Shown here: in pieces, positions 1 to 6,452 of the stretch | How the letters are laid out: every line of letters starts with the position of its first letter | How positions within the stretch are numbered: the first letter of the stretch is position 1 | Source of the DNA: Rubrobacter sp. | GTDB taxonomy: Bacteria > Actinomycetota > Rubrobacteria > Rubrobacterales > Rubrobacteraceae | Length of the DNA: 10,159 nucleotides | Assembly (NCBI GenBank): GCA_016781725.1 | Contig: JADDPU010000191.1 | Span: forward strand, 1-10,159 | Direction: 5' to 3' | The notes under the pieces: model-generated | Database searches by the model: none | What the model saw: the letters and a program-made list of their open reading frames with translations, nothing else | Told to the model about the DNA's origin: nothing | Position numbers and translations under genes: made by a program

Positions 1-785
1 AACCCCTGCGCCAGGTGCCGCAAAGCCTCGTAGACCTGACCTTTAAGCGAGTCCCCGACGCTCCGGGCGTAGTCGGCGCTCTCCGCCAGCAGCGCCCGGA
101 CGCCCAGAGGATGATCCTCGAACGCCTCCCGCCGGAAGAACGCGAAGAAGTACAGGAACGCCCCGGCGTCGCCGCTCTCGACGAGGGCGGGCAGGTCCAC
201 TTCGTAGAAGCGGTCGAGCTTGTGGGCGGTGTCGCGGTGGTAGAGCCGCCAGTGCCGGCCGTTGGTCAGGATGCCCCACTCGGTGCCGGCGTGCTGCATG
301 TAGAATGAGATCTGGTAGGAGGGGTTCTTGTTCGAGAAAGCGTCACGGCCGCTTCCCCTGCCCTTCAGCGAGACGTCCAGCGGCCTCTCCCAGAACTTCG
401 CGTCCCCGACCGCGAAGGCCCTCCCGCGCAGCAGCTCGTCGGTGAGCGCCGTGTCTTTGTTCGCCTCCCGCGAGGCCGCGTCGCGGTAGAGCACGTAGTC
501 CGGGCGCTTCGTGCCCTCCGGGGTCAGCAGCGCAGGCTGGACCTCGTAGGTCCCCTCGTGGCCGAGGAGGCGCAGCACGGGCCGGACGAGGTCCTCCTCC
601 GTCTGCGCCTCGTTCGCGCTCGGCATGAAGTCCTCCAGTACGCGGGCCACCTCAGCCATCTTCTCCGCCGCCTCGCCTCCGAGCGCCCGCCAGTCCGGTC
701 GTTCGGGCAGGGTGGCATTGAGGTAGTGATCCGAGAACAGGCCGTGGTTGCGGTGGGGCCGTTCCGCTGATTGCGCGGTCTGCAT
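1..785 (-). CDS. Type IIG-like restriction-modification enzyme (Eco57I family), N-terminal part, cut by window edge
   Basis: Only the first 261 codons are in the window; the frame is open to base 1. The visible part reads as a PD-(D/E)xK nuclease domain: E64, then RPDYVLY at 94-100 (P95, D96) and GDAKFW at 127-132 (D128, K130), followed by a TEWGILTNGRHWRLY stretch (168-182) that is typical of this nuclease fold. In Eco57I-like single-chain enzymes such a domain precedes a helical linker, an N6-adenine methyltransferase and a target-recognition domain, in proteins of about 1000-1300 residues. These would lie beyond the window, so the methyltransferase is inferred. The ATG at 785 has no Shine-Dalgarno before it but a TATACT box six bases upstream, so translation is probably leaderless. 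Alternative: a nuclease-only protein or an HsdR-type N-terminus. Confidence 0.72.
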   Translation of the reverse strand, partial: MQTAQSAERPHRNHGLFSDHYLNATLPERPDWRALGGEAAEKMAEVARVLEDFMPSANEAQTEEDLVRPVLRLLGHEGTYEVQPALLTPEGTKRPDYVLYRDAASREANKDTALTDELLRGRAFAVGDAKFWERPLDVSLKGRGSGRDAFSNKNPSYQISFYMQHAGTEWGILTNGRHWRLYHRDTAHKLDRFYEVDLPALVESGDAGAFLYFFAFFRREAFEDHPLGVRALLAESADYARSVGDSLKGQVYEALRHLAQG

Positions 786-791
786 GGGACA

Positions 792-797
792 AGTATA
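792..797 (-). promoter_or_regulatory. -10 box TATACT for the restriction-modification gene (leaderless start)
   Basis: On the minus strand TATACT matches the TATAAT consensus at five of six positions. Six bases separate it from the ATG at 785, which would put the transcription start on or next to the A of the start codon. There is no clear TTGACA-like -35 box; that position lies in the hairpin at 798-827. Confidence 0.55.
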
Positions 798-827
798 AGG
801 GCCGGGGTCCTTCGGGGCTCCGGCCCT
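798..827. other. 13-bp inverted repeat with TTCG loop (hairpin or operator)
   Basis: AGGGCCGGGGTCC (798-810) pairs with GGGCTCCGGCCCT (815-827) through 13 base pairs, two of them G-T, around the stable loop TTCG (811-814). On the plus strand it is followed by a pyrimidine-rich CTTCTCT, so it could terminate plus-strand transcription. On the minus strand it covers the -35 area of the restriction-modification gene and could be an operator. No gene ends just upstream on the plus strand, which makes a pure terminator role less obvious. Confidence 0.5.
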
Positions 828-869
828 CTTCTCTAGCGTCCTCGACCTTCGATCTCGCGCCCCCAGGAT

Positions 870-923
870 GTTACCGGATCGTTACCGGGGCTTTGCGGGC
901 GTGTTACGGTCCTCGCCTAGACT
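870..923 (+). promoter_or_regulatory. Tandem 11-bp GTTAC direct repeats with downstream -10 box: candidate OmpR/PhoB-type regulator site
   Basis: Four consecutive 11-base units are visible: GTTACCGGATC (870-880), GTTACCGGGGC (881-891), the degenerate TTTGCGGGCGT (892-902) and GTTACGGTCCT (903-913). The clear units start at 870, 881 and 903, so they lie on the same face of the helix. OmpR/PhoB-family winged-helix regulators bind 11-bp direct repeats overlapping the -35 region. A TAGACT box (918-923) follows and would start transcription near 930, upstream of the small membrane ORF at 993. The regulator's identity cannot be read from the sequence. Confidence 0.4.
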
Positions 924-992
924 GGGGTCTCGCAAGCTACGGAGAGGCCGCGTTTGGCCCGAGCGCCGGGCGTGGCCGGAAGCGGGGATCTC

Positions 993-1151
993 GTGAAAAA
1001 TCCGCCGCCGAGGCACCCGGTGTTGGCGCTGCTTGCGGCAGAACTTGCCTGCGTGGGGGCCCGGGCACTCACCGGCAGCATCTGGTGTTGTCTTGGGGCA
1101 GTAATCTCTGGCGTCGCGCTGGTCGTGATGGTGCTGTTCGGGGGAGATTAG
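993..1151 (+). CDS. Small membrane protein, unknown (52 aa)
   Basis: A GTG start with GGGG (984-987) five bases before it opens a 52-residue frame. It begins with a short polar, Pro-rich end (KNPPPRHP), then has two hydrophobic stretches, about residues 9-24 and 29-48, and ends in LFGGD. Two short membrane helices are likely. No family is recognised. It sits downstream of the 11-bp repeat array at 870-913 and its -10 box, and ends at a hairpin (1153-1171). In-frame starts further upstream exist (e.g. a TTG at 954) but lack a ribosome-binding site. Codon use is only weakly typical of the neighbours, so this could be chance. Confidence 0.4.
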   Translation: MKNPPPRHPVLALLAAELACVGARALTGSIWCCLGAVISGVALVVMVLFGGD

Positions 1152-1152
1152 C

Positions 1153-1171
1153 GCCGCGCTAAGGGCGCGGC
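1153..1171. terminator. GC hairpin between convergent small ORFs
   Basis: GCCGCGC (1153-1159) pairs perfectly with GCGCGGC (1165-1171) around a five-base loop. It begins one base after the stop codon of the plus-strand 52-aa ORF, and its last base is part of the stop codon of the minus-strand 28-aa ORF. There is no T-tract, so if it terminates transcription it would be an atypical, possibly two-way terminator. Confidence 0.4.
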
Positions 1172-1257
1172 TACCAGCGCCGGGTGAGGTAGTAGGCGAG
1201 GAGCAGGACTCCTACGACGACCAGGACCAGCAGCACAGCGAGGATCACGAAGGGCAC
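1171..1257 (-). CDS. Very small single-helix membrane protein, unknown (28 aa)
   Basis: The 28-residue frame is almost entirely one hydrophobic helix of Val and Leu (residues 3-21), followed by YYLTRRW, a positively charged end that fits the positive-inside rule for an N-out, C-in helix. The GTG at 1257 is the only start codon in the frame after the upstream stop near 1390. No clear Shine-Dalgarno is seen. It converges on the 52-aa ORF and shares its hairpin. The protein-like helix argues for it; the short length and missing ribosome-binding site argue against. Confidence 0.38.
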   Translation of the reverse strand: MPFVILAVLLVLVVVGVLLLAYYLTRRW

Positions 1258-1436
1258 TACCGCCGCCCAACGAACCGACCCTGCGGGGTCCCCGACGCTC
1301 GCCTGATCCGGCCGGGGGCCGTGGTAGCCTCGCGGTCCGTCTTTACACAGTCTGCGCGCCGCTTCTCCTGGTCCACGCAGGCTATCCTACACTGCTTGCG
1401 GTCCGTCCGCAGTCCACCCTCGTGCCATGCTGCGGG

Positions 1437-1442
1437 TATAAA
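1437..1442 (+). promoter_or_regulatory. -10 box TATAAA upstream of the SDR gene
   Basis: TATAAA stands out in GC-rich surroundings and would place the transcript start near 1449, about 33 bases before the TTG start at 1482. No good -35 box is visible at the usual distance. Confidence 0.35.
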
Positions 1443-1481
1443 CTGCTGCGGAGTCGTCCGAGAGCGGAGGAGGAGAGCTTC

Positions 1482-2132
1482 TTGAAGGTTCTGGTGGCGG
1501 GGGCGCACGGCAAGACGGCGAGAAGGCTGGTCAGGATGCTCATCGAGGACGGCCACGAGGTTCGCGGGCTCGTCCGCAAGGAGGAACAACTCCCCAACGT
1601 CGAGGCCGACGGCGCCGAGCCCGTGTTGTGCGACCTCGAATCCGAGACGGTCGAAGGGGGCATCGGGGCCGCGGTCGAGGGCTGCGACGCGATAGTCTTC
1701 GCGGCCGGCGCGGGGCCGGGGAGCGGGGCCGCCCGCAAGGAGACCATGGACTTCGGCGGCGCCGCCAAGCTCGTCGAGGCCGCCGAGGCGCGCGGTGCCC
1801 GCCGCTACCTGATGCTCAGCTCCATGGGCGCAGGCGACCCGGAGGCGGGATCTGAGGCGATGCGCCCCTACCTCCGCGCCAAGGCCCGCGCCGACGAACG
1901 CCTGCGGGGCAGCGGCCTCGACTACACCATCGTCAGGCCTGGGAGCCTCACGAACGAGGAGGGAACTGGCAGGGTCGAGGCCGCCGAACACCTCGGGAGG
2001 CGGGGTGAGATCCCGCGCGAGGACGTGGCCCGTATCCTCGCCACGGCGCTGGAGAGCCCTAATACCTCGGGCAAGACGTTCGAGGCCCTGGCCGGGGATA
2101 CCCCGATCCAGGAGGCTCTCGCCAGGCTCTAG
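1482..2132 (+). CDS. NAD(P)-binding protein of the atypical SDR family (YwnB / SDR_a5-like)
   Basis: A 216-residue cytosolic Rossmann-fold protein. The N-terminus MKVLVAGAHGKTAR holds the glycine-rich NAD(P) loop (GAHGKTA, 7-13); VRGLVRKEEQLP (27-38) is the second strand with the region that selects the cofactor phosphate; CDLES (50-54), IVFAAGAG (71-78) and LMLSSMGAGDP (110-120) follow the family order. Y130 and K134 form the YxxxK pair, and VRPG (152-155) is the conserved turn after it. Members are oxidoreductases or NAD(P)H sensors; the substrate cannot be read. The TTG start is chosen because GGAGGAGGA (1466-1474) lies seven bases before it, and the protein then starts exactly at the first Rossmann strand. 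The next gene begins four bases after the stop, so the two are probably co-transcribed. Confidence 0.88.
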   Translation: MKVLVAGAHGKTARRLVRMLIEDGHEVRGLVRKEEQLPNVEADGAEPVLCDLESETVEGGIGAAVEGCDAIVFAAGAGPGSGAARKETMDFGGAAKLVEAAEARGARRYLMLSSMGAGDPEAGSEAMRPYLRAKARADERLRGSGLDYTIVRPGSLTNEEGTGRVEAAEHLGRRGEIPREDVARILATALESPNTSGKTFEALAGDTPIQEALARL

Positions 2133-2136
2133 GTAC

Positions 2137-3009
2137 GTGAGGACCCCGCAGAGGATCGGGAAGGCGGTCGCCGCGGCGGCGCTGGCCGGCGCGGGCGCGC
2201 TCCTGTATGCCAGGGAGGTCGAGACGCGCAGGGTCGAGGTCGTCCGCCTGACGCTCACCCTGCCGCGGCTGGCCCCTGAGTTCGACGGCTACCGTATCGT
2301 CCAGATCGGGGACCTCCACCTCGACGATTGGACCAGGCCGGGACGGCTCAACCGGATCGTGGAGAAGGTCAACGAGCAGCGCCCTGACCTGGTCGCCATA
2401 ATGGGCGACTTCGCCAGCTACTCGGCCAGGCGCCTCGACGCGGGGCTACTGGTCGGCGCGCTCCGGCGCCTCTCGGCGCCGGACGGGACTCTCTCCATAC
2501 TCGGCAACCACGACTACCTGACCGGCGTGGAGCTGGTGCGGCGCTGCGTGCGCGAGGGCGGCGTCACCGAGTTGCTCAACGAGGTCTACACCCTCGAGCG
2601 CGGCGAGGCCCGGTTGCACGTCGCCGGGGTCGACGACGTCATGGAGGGGAGGAGCCGCCTCGACCTTATCCTAGGGCGGCTGCCTGAGGAGGGGGCGGCG
2701 ATCCTGCTCGCCCACGAGCCGGACTTCGCCGACGTGGCTGCCGCCACCGGACGCTTCGACCTGCAGCTCTCGGGCCACTCGCACGGCGGCCAGGTGCGCC
2801 TGCCGCTCTTTACGCGCCTCATCCTGCCCCCCTTCTCCCAGCGCTATACGAGCGGGCTTTACGAGGTGGGGGAGATGGCCCTCTACACCAACAGGGGCCT
2901 GGGTACCGTCCACTCGCGGCTCCGCTTCCTCTGCCGCCCGGAGATCACGGTCCTCACCCTCAGCCCGGACCAGAGGAAGGCAGCCGGCTCTCTCACGGCT
3001 GAAGCCTAA
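2137..3009 (+). CDS. Calcineurin-like metallophosphoesterase, YkuE/YaeI type, membrane-anchored
   Basis: A 290-residue protein with the full set of two-metal phosphoesterase motifs: GDLHLD (58-63; D59, H61), GDF (90-92; D91), GNHD (123-126; N124, H125), AHEPDF (192-197; H193) and GHSHGGQ (213-219; H214, H216). The GHxHGGQ ending is typical of the YkuE/YaeI subgroup, many of which hydrolyse phosphodiester or pyrophosphate bonds of envelope compounds. Residues 9-25 are an uncleaved-looking hydrophobic anchor after Arg/Lys, so the domain probably faces outside. The GTG start is four bases after the SDR stop codon with only a weak AGG ahead, suggesting translational coupling. The exact substrate is unknown. 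Confidence 0.9.
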   Translation: MRTPQRIGKAVAAAALAGAGALLYAREVETRRVEVVRLTLTLPRLAPEFDGYRIVQIGDLHLDDWTRPGRLNRIVEKVNEQRPDLVAIMGDFASYSARRLDAGLLVGALRRLSAPDGTLSILGNHDYLTGVELVRRCVREGGVTELLNEVYTLERGEARLHVAGVDDVMEGRSRLDLILGRLPEEGAAILLAHEPDFADVAAATGRFDLQLSGHSHGGQVRLPLFTRLILPPFSQRYTSGLYEVGEMALYTNRGLGTVHSRLRFLCRPEITVLTLSPDQRKAAGSLTAEA

Positions 3010-3067
3010 CGCGTCCCGCAGTCGAGAACCCTGGGCTCCGCGCGGACGGAGATGGGCCTCCGGTGGT

Positions 3068-3073
3068 TAGAAT
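3068..3073 (+). promoter_or_regulatory. -10 box TAGAAT with possible leaderless start at 3081
   Basis: TAGAAT matches TATAAT at five of six positions; seven bases later comes the ATG at 3081. The -35 region is weak. A transcript starting at or near 3081 would have almost no 5' leader. Confidence 0.45.
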
Positions 3074-3080
3074 GGGTGTA

Positions 3081-3110
3081 ATGGACCATCGATACGTTTG
3101 GCGTGGATGA
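3081..3110 (+). CDS. Possible 9-codon leaderless leader peptide
   Basis: ATG at 3081, seven bases after a TAGAAT box, opens the frame MDHRYVWRG and stops with TGA at 3108-3110. That TGA overlaps the ATG (3107-3109) of the next gene in the classic ATGA arrangement. The next gene has no good Shine-Dalgarno of its own, so ribosomes ending this short frame could restart on it. A chance short frame is the alternative. Confidence 0.33.
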   Translation: MDHRYVWRG

Positions 3111-3382
3111 TCTTCGGCAGGAAGAGGCCGCCGCTCGTCCCCGACCCCGGCCAGCGGGTGGAGCTGCTGGCCGAGGACGGCTCGCGCCTGAAAGGATTTC
3201 GCGCCGTCTCCGCGCCCTACACGACGGAGAAGGGTGGTATCGCGGTCCGGGTGGCCACCGAGGAGGAGTACGAAGAATCCAGGAGGGAGGGTCGCCGCGC
3301 CGTCAGCATGGCCTGGGCCGCGGAGAAGGTGATCGTGCCGCCGCCGCCCTGGTGGCGGTGGCAGCGCTGGCTCACCAGGTAG
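3107..3382 (+). CDS. Hypothetical protein (91 aa)
   Basis: Not recognised. The 91-residue frame starts MIFGRKRPP, continues with a probably beta-rich part (GQRVELLAEDG, about 18-28, and GGIAVRVATEEEY, about 46-58), a charged EESRREGRR segment, and ends in a Trp- and Arg-rich tail (PPPPWWRWQRW, 78-88). The VELLAEDG/KGF pattern is loosely like a small beta-barrel of PilZ type, but key PilZ residues cannot be claimed. No signal peptide or membrane segment is seen; the basic, Trp-rich end might touch nucleic acid or membrane. The ATG at 3107 is preferred because the frame has only a TTG further upstream (3098); its translation may depend on the overlapping leader frame at 3081. It converges on the kinase gene with a 45-base gap. 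Confidence 0.6.
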   Translation: MIFGRKRPPLVPDPGQRVELLAEDGSRLKGFRAVSAPYTTEKGGIAVRVATEEEYEESRREGRRAVSMAWAAEKVIVPPPPWWRWQRWLTR

Positions 3383-3427
3383 GACGCTCAGGGGGTAAGG
3401 GCGGCGGCGGTGGTGGGACGGTCTCGC

Positions 3428-4954
3428 TCACCGTTCGGCCTGCAGGTCGTGGATCTCGTGGTGCACCTCCCGGAGGGCCGGGTAGATGCGGCGGTACACG
3501 CGGCGGAAGGCGTCGTCGTAGAGCGGAACCTCCTCCGAAACCGGCTCGACGGGCGTCTCCGCGTAGCGCAGCTCCCCGAGCGCCGAGGGGAGGTCCGGGT
3601 AGACTCCGGCTCCTATCCCGCCCAGGATGGCCGCGCCCAGGCTCGTGGCCTCCTCCACGCCCAACACCGTGATAACCCGGTCGAACACCGTCGCCTTGAT
3701 CCGCATGAGCAGCCGGTTCTGGACGCCGCCGCCGATGGCGTAGATGGCCCGTAGATCCTCCACCCCCGCGTGCTCCAGAAGCGGTTCGAGCGAGTTCCGG
3801 GAGGCGAAGGCGAGCCCCTCGAGCACCGCCCGGAAGAGGGCGCCGCGCCCGACGTCGGCGCTCAGGCCGACGAAGGCGCCGCGCGAGCGGGGGTCGTCGT
3901 CGGGTGGGTTCGCGAGGCGCAGGTGGGGCAGGAAGAAGGCGCCCAGAGACCCCGGCGGCACCCCTTCGGCCTCGGTTATCAGCGCGTCGTAGTCCGCCCC
4001 GCCGCCCAGAGCATCCCTGAACCACTCGACGCTGGCGCCCGAGGTGTACTGGCCGCCGAAGACGTAGTACTGCCCGGCGACGTGGGCGCCCTGGGCGTAA
4101 CCCTGGCGCCCGACCTCGGGGTTGGTGAGCGGGCGCTCCAGCGGCAGGAAGATCGCCTCGGCGGTGCCTAAAGAGTTGAGCATCGTCCCCGTCTCGGTGA
4201 CGCCGGCGGCCAGCGCCCCGCAGACGTGGTCGTGGCCTCCGACCGCCACCCGAGCGCTCTCGGGCAGCCCGGTCTGCCCCGCCGCCTCCGGGGTGACGGG
4301 ACCCAGGGGCGAACCGCCCCGGCGCAGGGGCGCGAAGAGCCCCGAAGGGATGTCCAGATCCTCGAGCAACCCCCAGGCCCACTCGAGCCTGTGCAGGTCG
4401 AGGGCGAGGGTGCGGGAGGCCAAAGAGAAGTCCGTGGCCGGAACACCGGAGAGGCGGAACGCCATGTAATCTGCGACGTTGAGCCAGGTGGTGGTGCGGG
4501 CGAAGGCTTCGGGCTCGTTCTCCTTAAGCCAGAGCAGCTTGCAAAGCCCGAAGATGGGCTGCAGCGAGAGGCCGGTCAGGGCGAAGAGGGGCTCCCCGCC
4601 GAGGTCGCGGCCCAGCCGCTCGGCCTGGGGCCGCGAGCGCCCGTCGAACCAGGCGATGACCTCGTGGGTGGGCCGGCCGTGGGAGTCGAGGGGCACGGCA
4701 GCCTCGGCGAAGCTGGCGACGGCGACGCCGGCGACGCGGCGCGGGTCCTCGAGCCGGTCCGTGACCCCGCGCAGCGTCCTGGCGAAGGAGGCCCACAGCT
4801 CCTCAGCGTCGTGGTGGGCCCGTCCCGGCCTCGGGTAGCGGGTTGGCGTCGGCGAGCTGGCCCGCGCCACCGTCCTGCCGCCCCGGTCGAAGGCTACCGC
4901 CTTTATGTTCGTCGTGCCGACATCGGCCCCGATCAGGATCGGTTCTGCGCTCAT
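3428..4954 (-). CDS. FGGY-family carbohydrate kinase
   Basis: A full-length 508-residue sugar kinase: ATP-dependent phosphorylation of a sugar or polyol in the cytosol. Visible marks are the N-terminal phosphate loop DVGTTNIK (11-18), the FGGY_N substrate domain, the catalytic Asp in GGHDH (239-243, D242), the second phosphate motif SLGTAEA (261-267), and the C-terminal adenosine-binding IGGGVQNRL (407-415) followed by SLGAA (438-442). The substrate cannot be told from the sequence; xylulose-, gluconate- and fuculose-type enzymes all share this plan. The ATG at 4954 is nine bases after the permease stop codon, and AGAGG overlapping that gap serves as ribosome-binding site, so the pair is co-transcribed. 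A sugar kinase behind a metal permease is an odd pairing, with no sugar transporter or isomerase beside it. Confidence 0.92.
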   Translation of the reverse strand: MSAEPILIGADVGTTNIKAVAFDRGGRTVARASSPTPTRYPRPGRAHHDAEELWASFARTLRGVTDRLEDPRRVAGVAVASFAEAAVPLDSHGRPTHEVIAWFDGRSRPQAERLGRDLGGEPLFALTGLSLQPIFGLCKLLWLKENEPEAFARTTTWLNVADYMAFRLSGVPATDFSLASRTLALDLHRLEWAWGLLEDLDIPSGLFAPLRRGGSPLGPVTPEAAGQTGLPESARVAVGGHDHVCGALAAGVTETGTMLNSLGTAEAIFLPLERPLTNPEVGRQGYAQGAHVAGQYYVFGGQYTSGASVEWFRDALGGGADYDALITEAEGVPPGSLGAFFLPHLRLANPPDDDPRSRGAFVGLSADVGRGALFRAVLEGLAFASRNSLEPLLEHAGVEDLRAIYAIGGGVQNRLLMRIKATVFDRVITVLGVEEATSLGAAILGGIGAGVYPDLPSALGELRYAETPVEPVSEEVPLYDDAFRRVYRRIYPALREVHHEIHDLQAER

Positions 4955-4963
4955 CCGACCTCT

Positions 4964-5716
4964 CTAGAATGGATACACGACCAGTCCCAGGGCGCCGAGG
5001 GCGTACCAAACCCCGAAAGCCATGCTCATGACGCCGAGCACGGGGGCGCCGCGCTCGAAGTTGCGCGCTATGGGACCGCCGGCTATGACGAGCCCGAAGG
5101 CCGTCGAGAGCAGCGCCATCGAGACGGCTGTGCCGGCCGCGAAGAGCAGCAGTGCTCCGGTCGCATGGATCTTATCCGAGATGGTAGAGAGCAGGAGCAG
5201 CGTCAGCCCGCCCGAGCCGCCGATGCCGTGCACCAGTCCGACGCCGTAAGACGACAGGGGCGTGCGCCGCGGGACGGGGTGGGCGTGCCCGTGCGAGGTG
5301 TCTTCGGCGTGGGAGTGGACGTGACGGTGAACCTCGCCGCCGTCGTGGGTGTGAGCGTGGACGTGGTAGAAGCCGCGCCGCCACCGGAGGAGCAACCTTG
5401 CGGCCAACAGCACGATGATGCACCCGATGGCGAACTCGGCGATCTGGCCCACTATCTCGGGCAGATACCGGTTGAGCAGCACCAGCGGCAGACCGACGAG
5501 CACAAGGGTGGTTCCGTGCCCGAGCCCCCAGAGAAAGCCCATGACACCGGCCTTCCGCACCTGCTCCCTCTCGGAGGCGATGAGCGTCGTGACCGCCGCC
5601 AAATGGTCGGGGTCGCTCGCGTGCCGCAGGCCAAGGAGCGCGCTGATCAACAGGATGACCCAGGGGCTTGCCGGGCCGTGCATGAAGCCTTCGAGCCAGC
5701 CGTCTATCGCGCCCAC
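4964..5716 (-). CDS. Nickel/cobalt permease, NiCoT/UreH-like, with histidine-rich loop
   Basis: A 250-residue integral membrane protein with about six to seven helices. Helix signature LGLRHASDPDHLAAV (28-42) is close to the RHAxDxDH metal-selectivity motif of NiCoT permeases (H32, D35, D37, H38), and GLVHGIGGSGG (160-170) is the matching motif in the second half. Between them, residues 118-146 carry more than ten histidines with Asp and Glu, a likely metal-gathering cytosolic loop. The GTG start at 5716 is supported by AGGAGG seven bases upstream on the minus strand. Ni2+ or Co2+ uptake is inferred from the family; export cannot be excluded. No urease or hydrogenase gene lies in this window to show the use of the metal. 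Confidence 0.85.
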   Translation of the reverse strand: MGAIDGWLEGFMHGPASPWVILLISALLGLRHASDPDHLAAVTTLIASEREQVRKAGVMGFLWGLGHGTTLVLVGLPLVLLNRYLPEIVGQIAEFAIGCIIVLLAARLLLRWRRGFYHVHAHTHDGGEVHRHVHSHAEDTSHGHAHPVPRRTPLSSYGVGLVHGIGGSGGLTLLLLSTISDKIHATGALLLFAAGTAVSMALLSTAFGLVIAGGPIARNFERGAPVLGVMSMAFGVWYALGALGLVVYPF

Positions 5717-5725
5717 GCTCTCCTC

Positions 5726-5926
5726 CTATCGCTCTTCTCGCAGGGCCGCCCGCACGAACTCTCGGTCGTGCTCCCAGGCGAAGTCCGTCCCATCGACCTC
5801 GCCCGCGGAGATCCAACGAACCTCCGCAACGTCGTCCGCCGGGCGCGGCGCGCCCTCCACTATACGCGCCCTAGAGCCTAGGGTGAGCACCCAGGCTCTG
5901 ATTTTGCCTGGCGCTTTTGGGTAGGT
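5726..5926 (-). pseudogene. NUDIX hydrolase C-terminal remnant
   Basis: After the GAF stop codon (5929-5927) the same reading frame stays open for 66 codons and ends at TAG 5728-5726, nine bases before the permease start. Its latter part reads GAPRPADDVAEVRW (25-38) and FAWEHDREFVRAAL (49-62), which resembles the C-terminal end of NUDIX hydrolases. The catalytic NUDIX box (GX5EX7REUXEEXGU) is absent, and no ATG exists; a GTG at 5890 would give only 54 residues without a ribosome-binding site. I infer a decayed gene whose 5' part was lost. A small functional protein translated by coupling is the alternative. Confidence 0.5.
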
Positions 5927-6415
5927 CTAGCCTTCCTCGCGCGAGGCGGCGAGGGTGGCGACGCGCGGTGCGACCAGCTCGGCGAGCTCGTCCAGCAGCC
6001 GCTCGTCCTCGTCCGTGAAGGCCCCGACGGTGTCCGAGTCGATATCGAACTGGCCGACTATCTTGCCGCCGTCCCGGATCAGGACCACTATCTCCGAACG
6101 GGTGTGGATAGAGCAGGCCAGGTAGTTCTCGACCTCGCGCACGTCCTCGACCACCTGGTTGCGGTCCTCGGAGACCGCCGTGCCGCAGACACCTTCTCCG
6201 ATGCCTATGCGCGAGTGGTCCGCCGGCGCGGTCGCGGGCCCGAGCACGAGGGTATCACCTACGAGCAGGTAGATGCCGCTCCAGTCCCACGAGGGATGCG
6301 CCTCGTGCACCCTCCGCACTACCTCCTCGAGTACCTCGTCGTCCGGCGCGTCCGAGGCCACAAGCCCCTCGACCTCGTCCCTGAGGCTCTGCAGCAGCTC
6401 CGTCCTCTCACCCAT
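5927..6415 (-). CDS. GAF-domain protein, free methionine-(R)-sulfoxide reductase-like
   Basis: A 162-residue single GAF domain. GEGVCGTA (74-81, C77), QVVEDVREVENYLACS (87-102, C101), TRSEIVVLI (105-113) and VGQFDIDSD (120-128) followed by FTDEDE (133-138) match the family of free Met-(R)-sulfoxide reductases (MsrC/fRMsr), which repair oxidised free methionine in the cytosol. C77 and C101 correspond to E. coli C94 and C118; the third cysteine of the E. coli enzyme (C84, in the segment around ATAPADHSR) is missing. It may use another reductant or be a GAF sensor. The ATG at 6415 is chosen since AAAGGAG lies six bases upstream; a GTG at 6445 has no such site. It heads the minus-strand gene row. 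Confidence 0.82.
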   Translation of the reverse strand: MGERTELLQSLRDEVEGLVASDAPDDEVLEEVVRRVHEAHPSWDWSGIYLLVGDTLVLGPATAPADHSRIGIGEGVCGTAVSEDRNQVVEDVREVENYLACSIHTRSEIVVLIRDGGKIVGQFDIDSDTVGAFTDEDERLLDELAELVAPRVATLAASREEG

Positions 6416-6452
6416 CGGCCACTCCTTTCTACGATTGATATGCACTCTGGTA

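Noticed and set aside
1257..2258. Minus-strand open frame of 333 codons
   Set aside because: Antisense to the SDR gene, which has Rossmann motifs and a strong ribosome-binding site; the minus frame shows no recognisable domain.
3372..4382. Second minus-strand frame of 336 codons over the kinase
   Set aside because: Same strand but shifted relative to the FGGY kinase; Arg/Gly/Pro-rich, a frame shadow.
4226..5881. Long plus-strand open frame (551 codons)
   Set aside because: It lies antisense to the kinase and permease, which have clear family motifs. Its sequence is low-complexity Gly/Arg/Glu/Pro typical of the mirror of GC-rich codons, and it has no ribosome-binding site.
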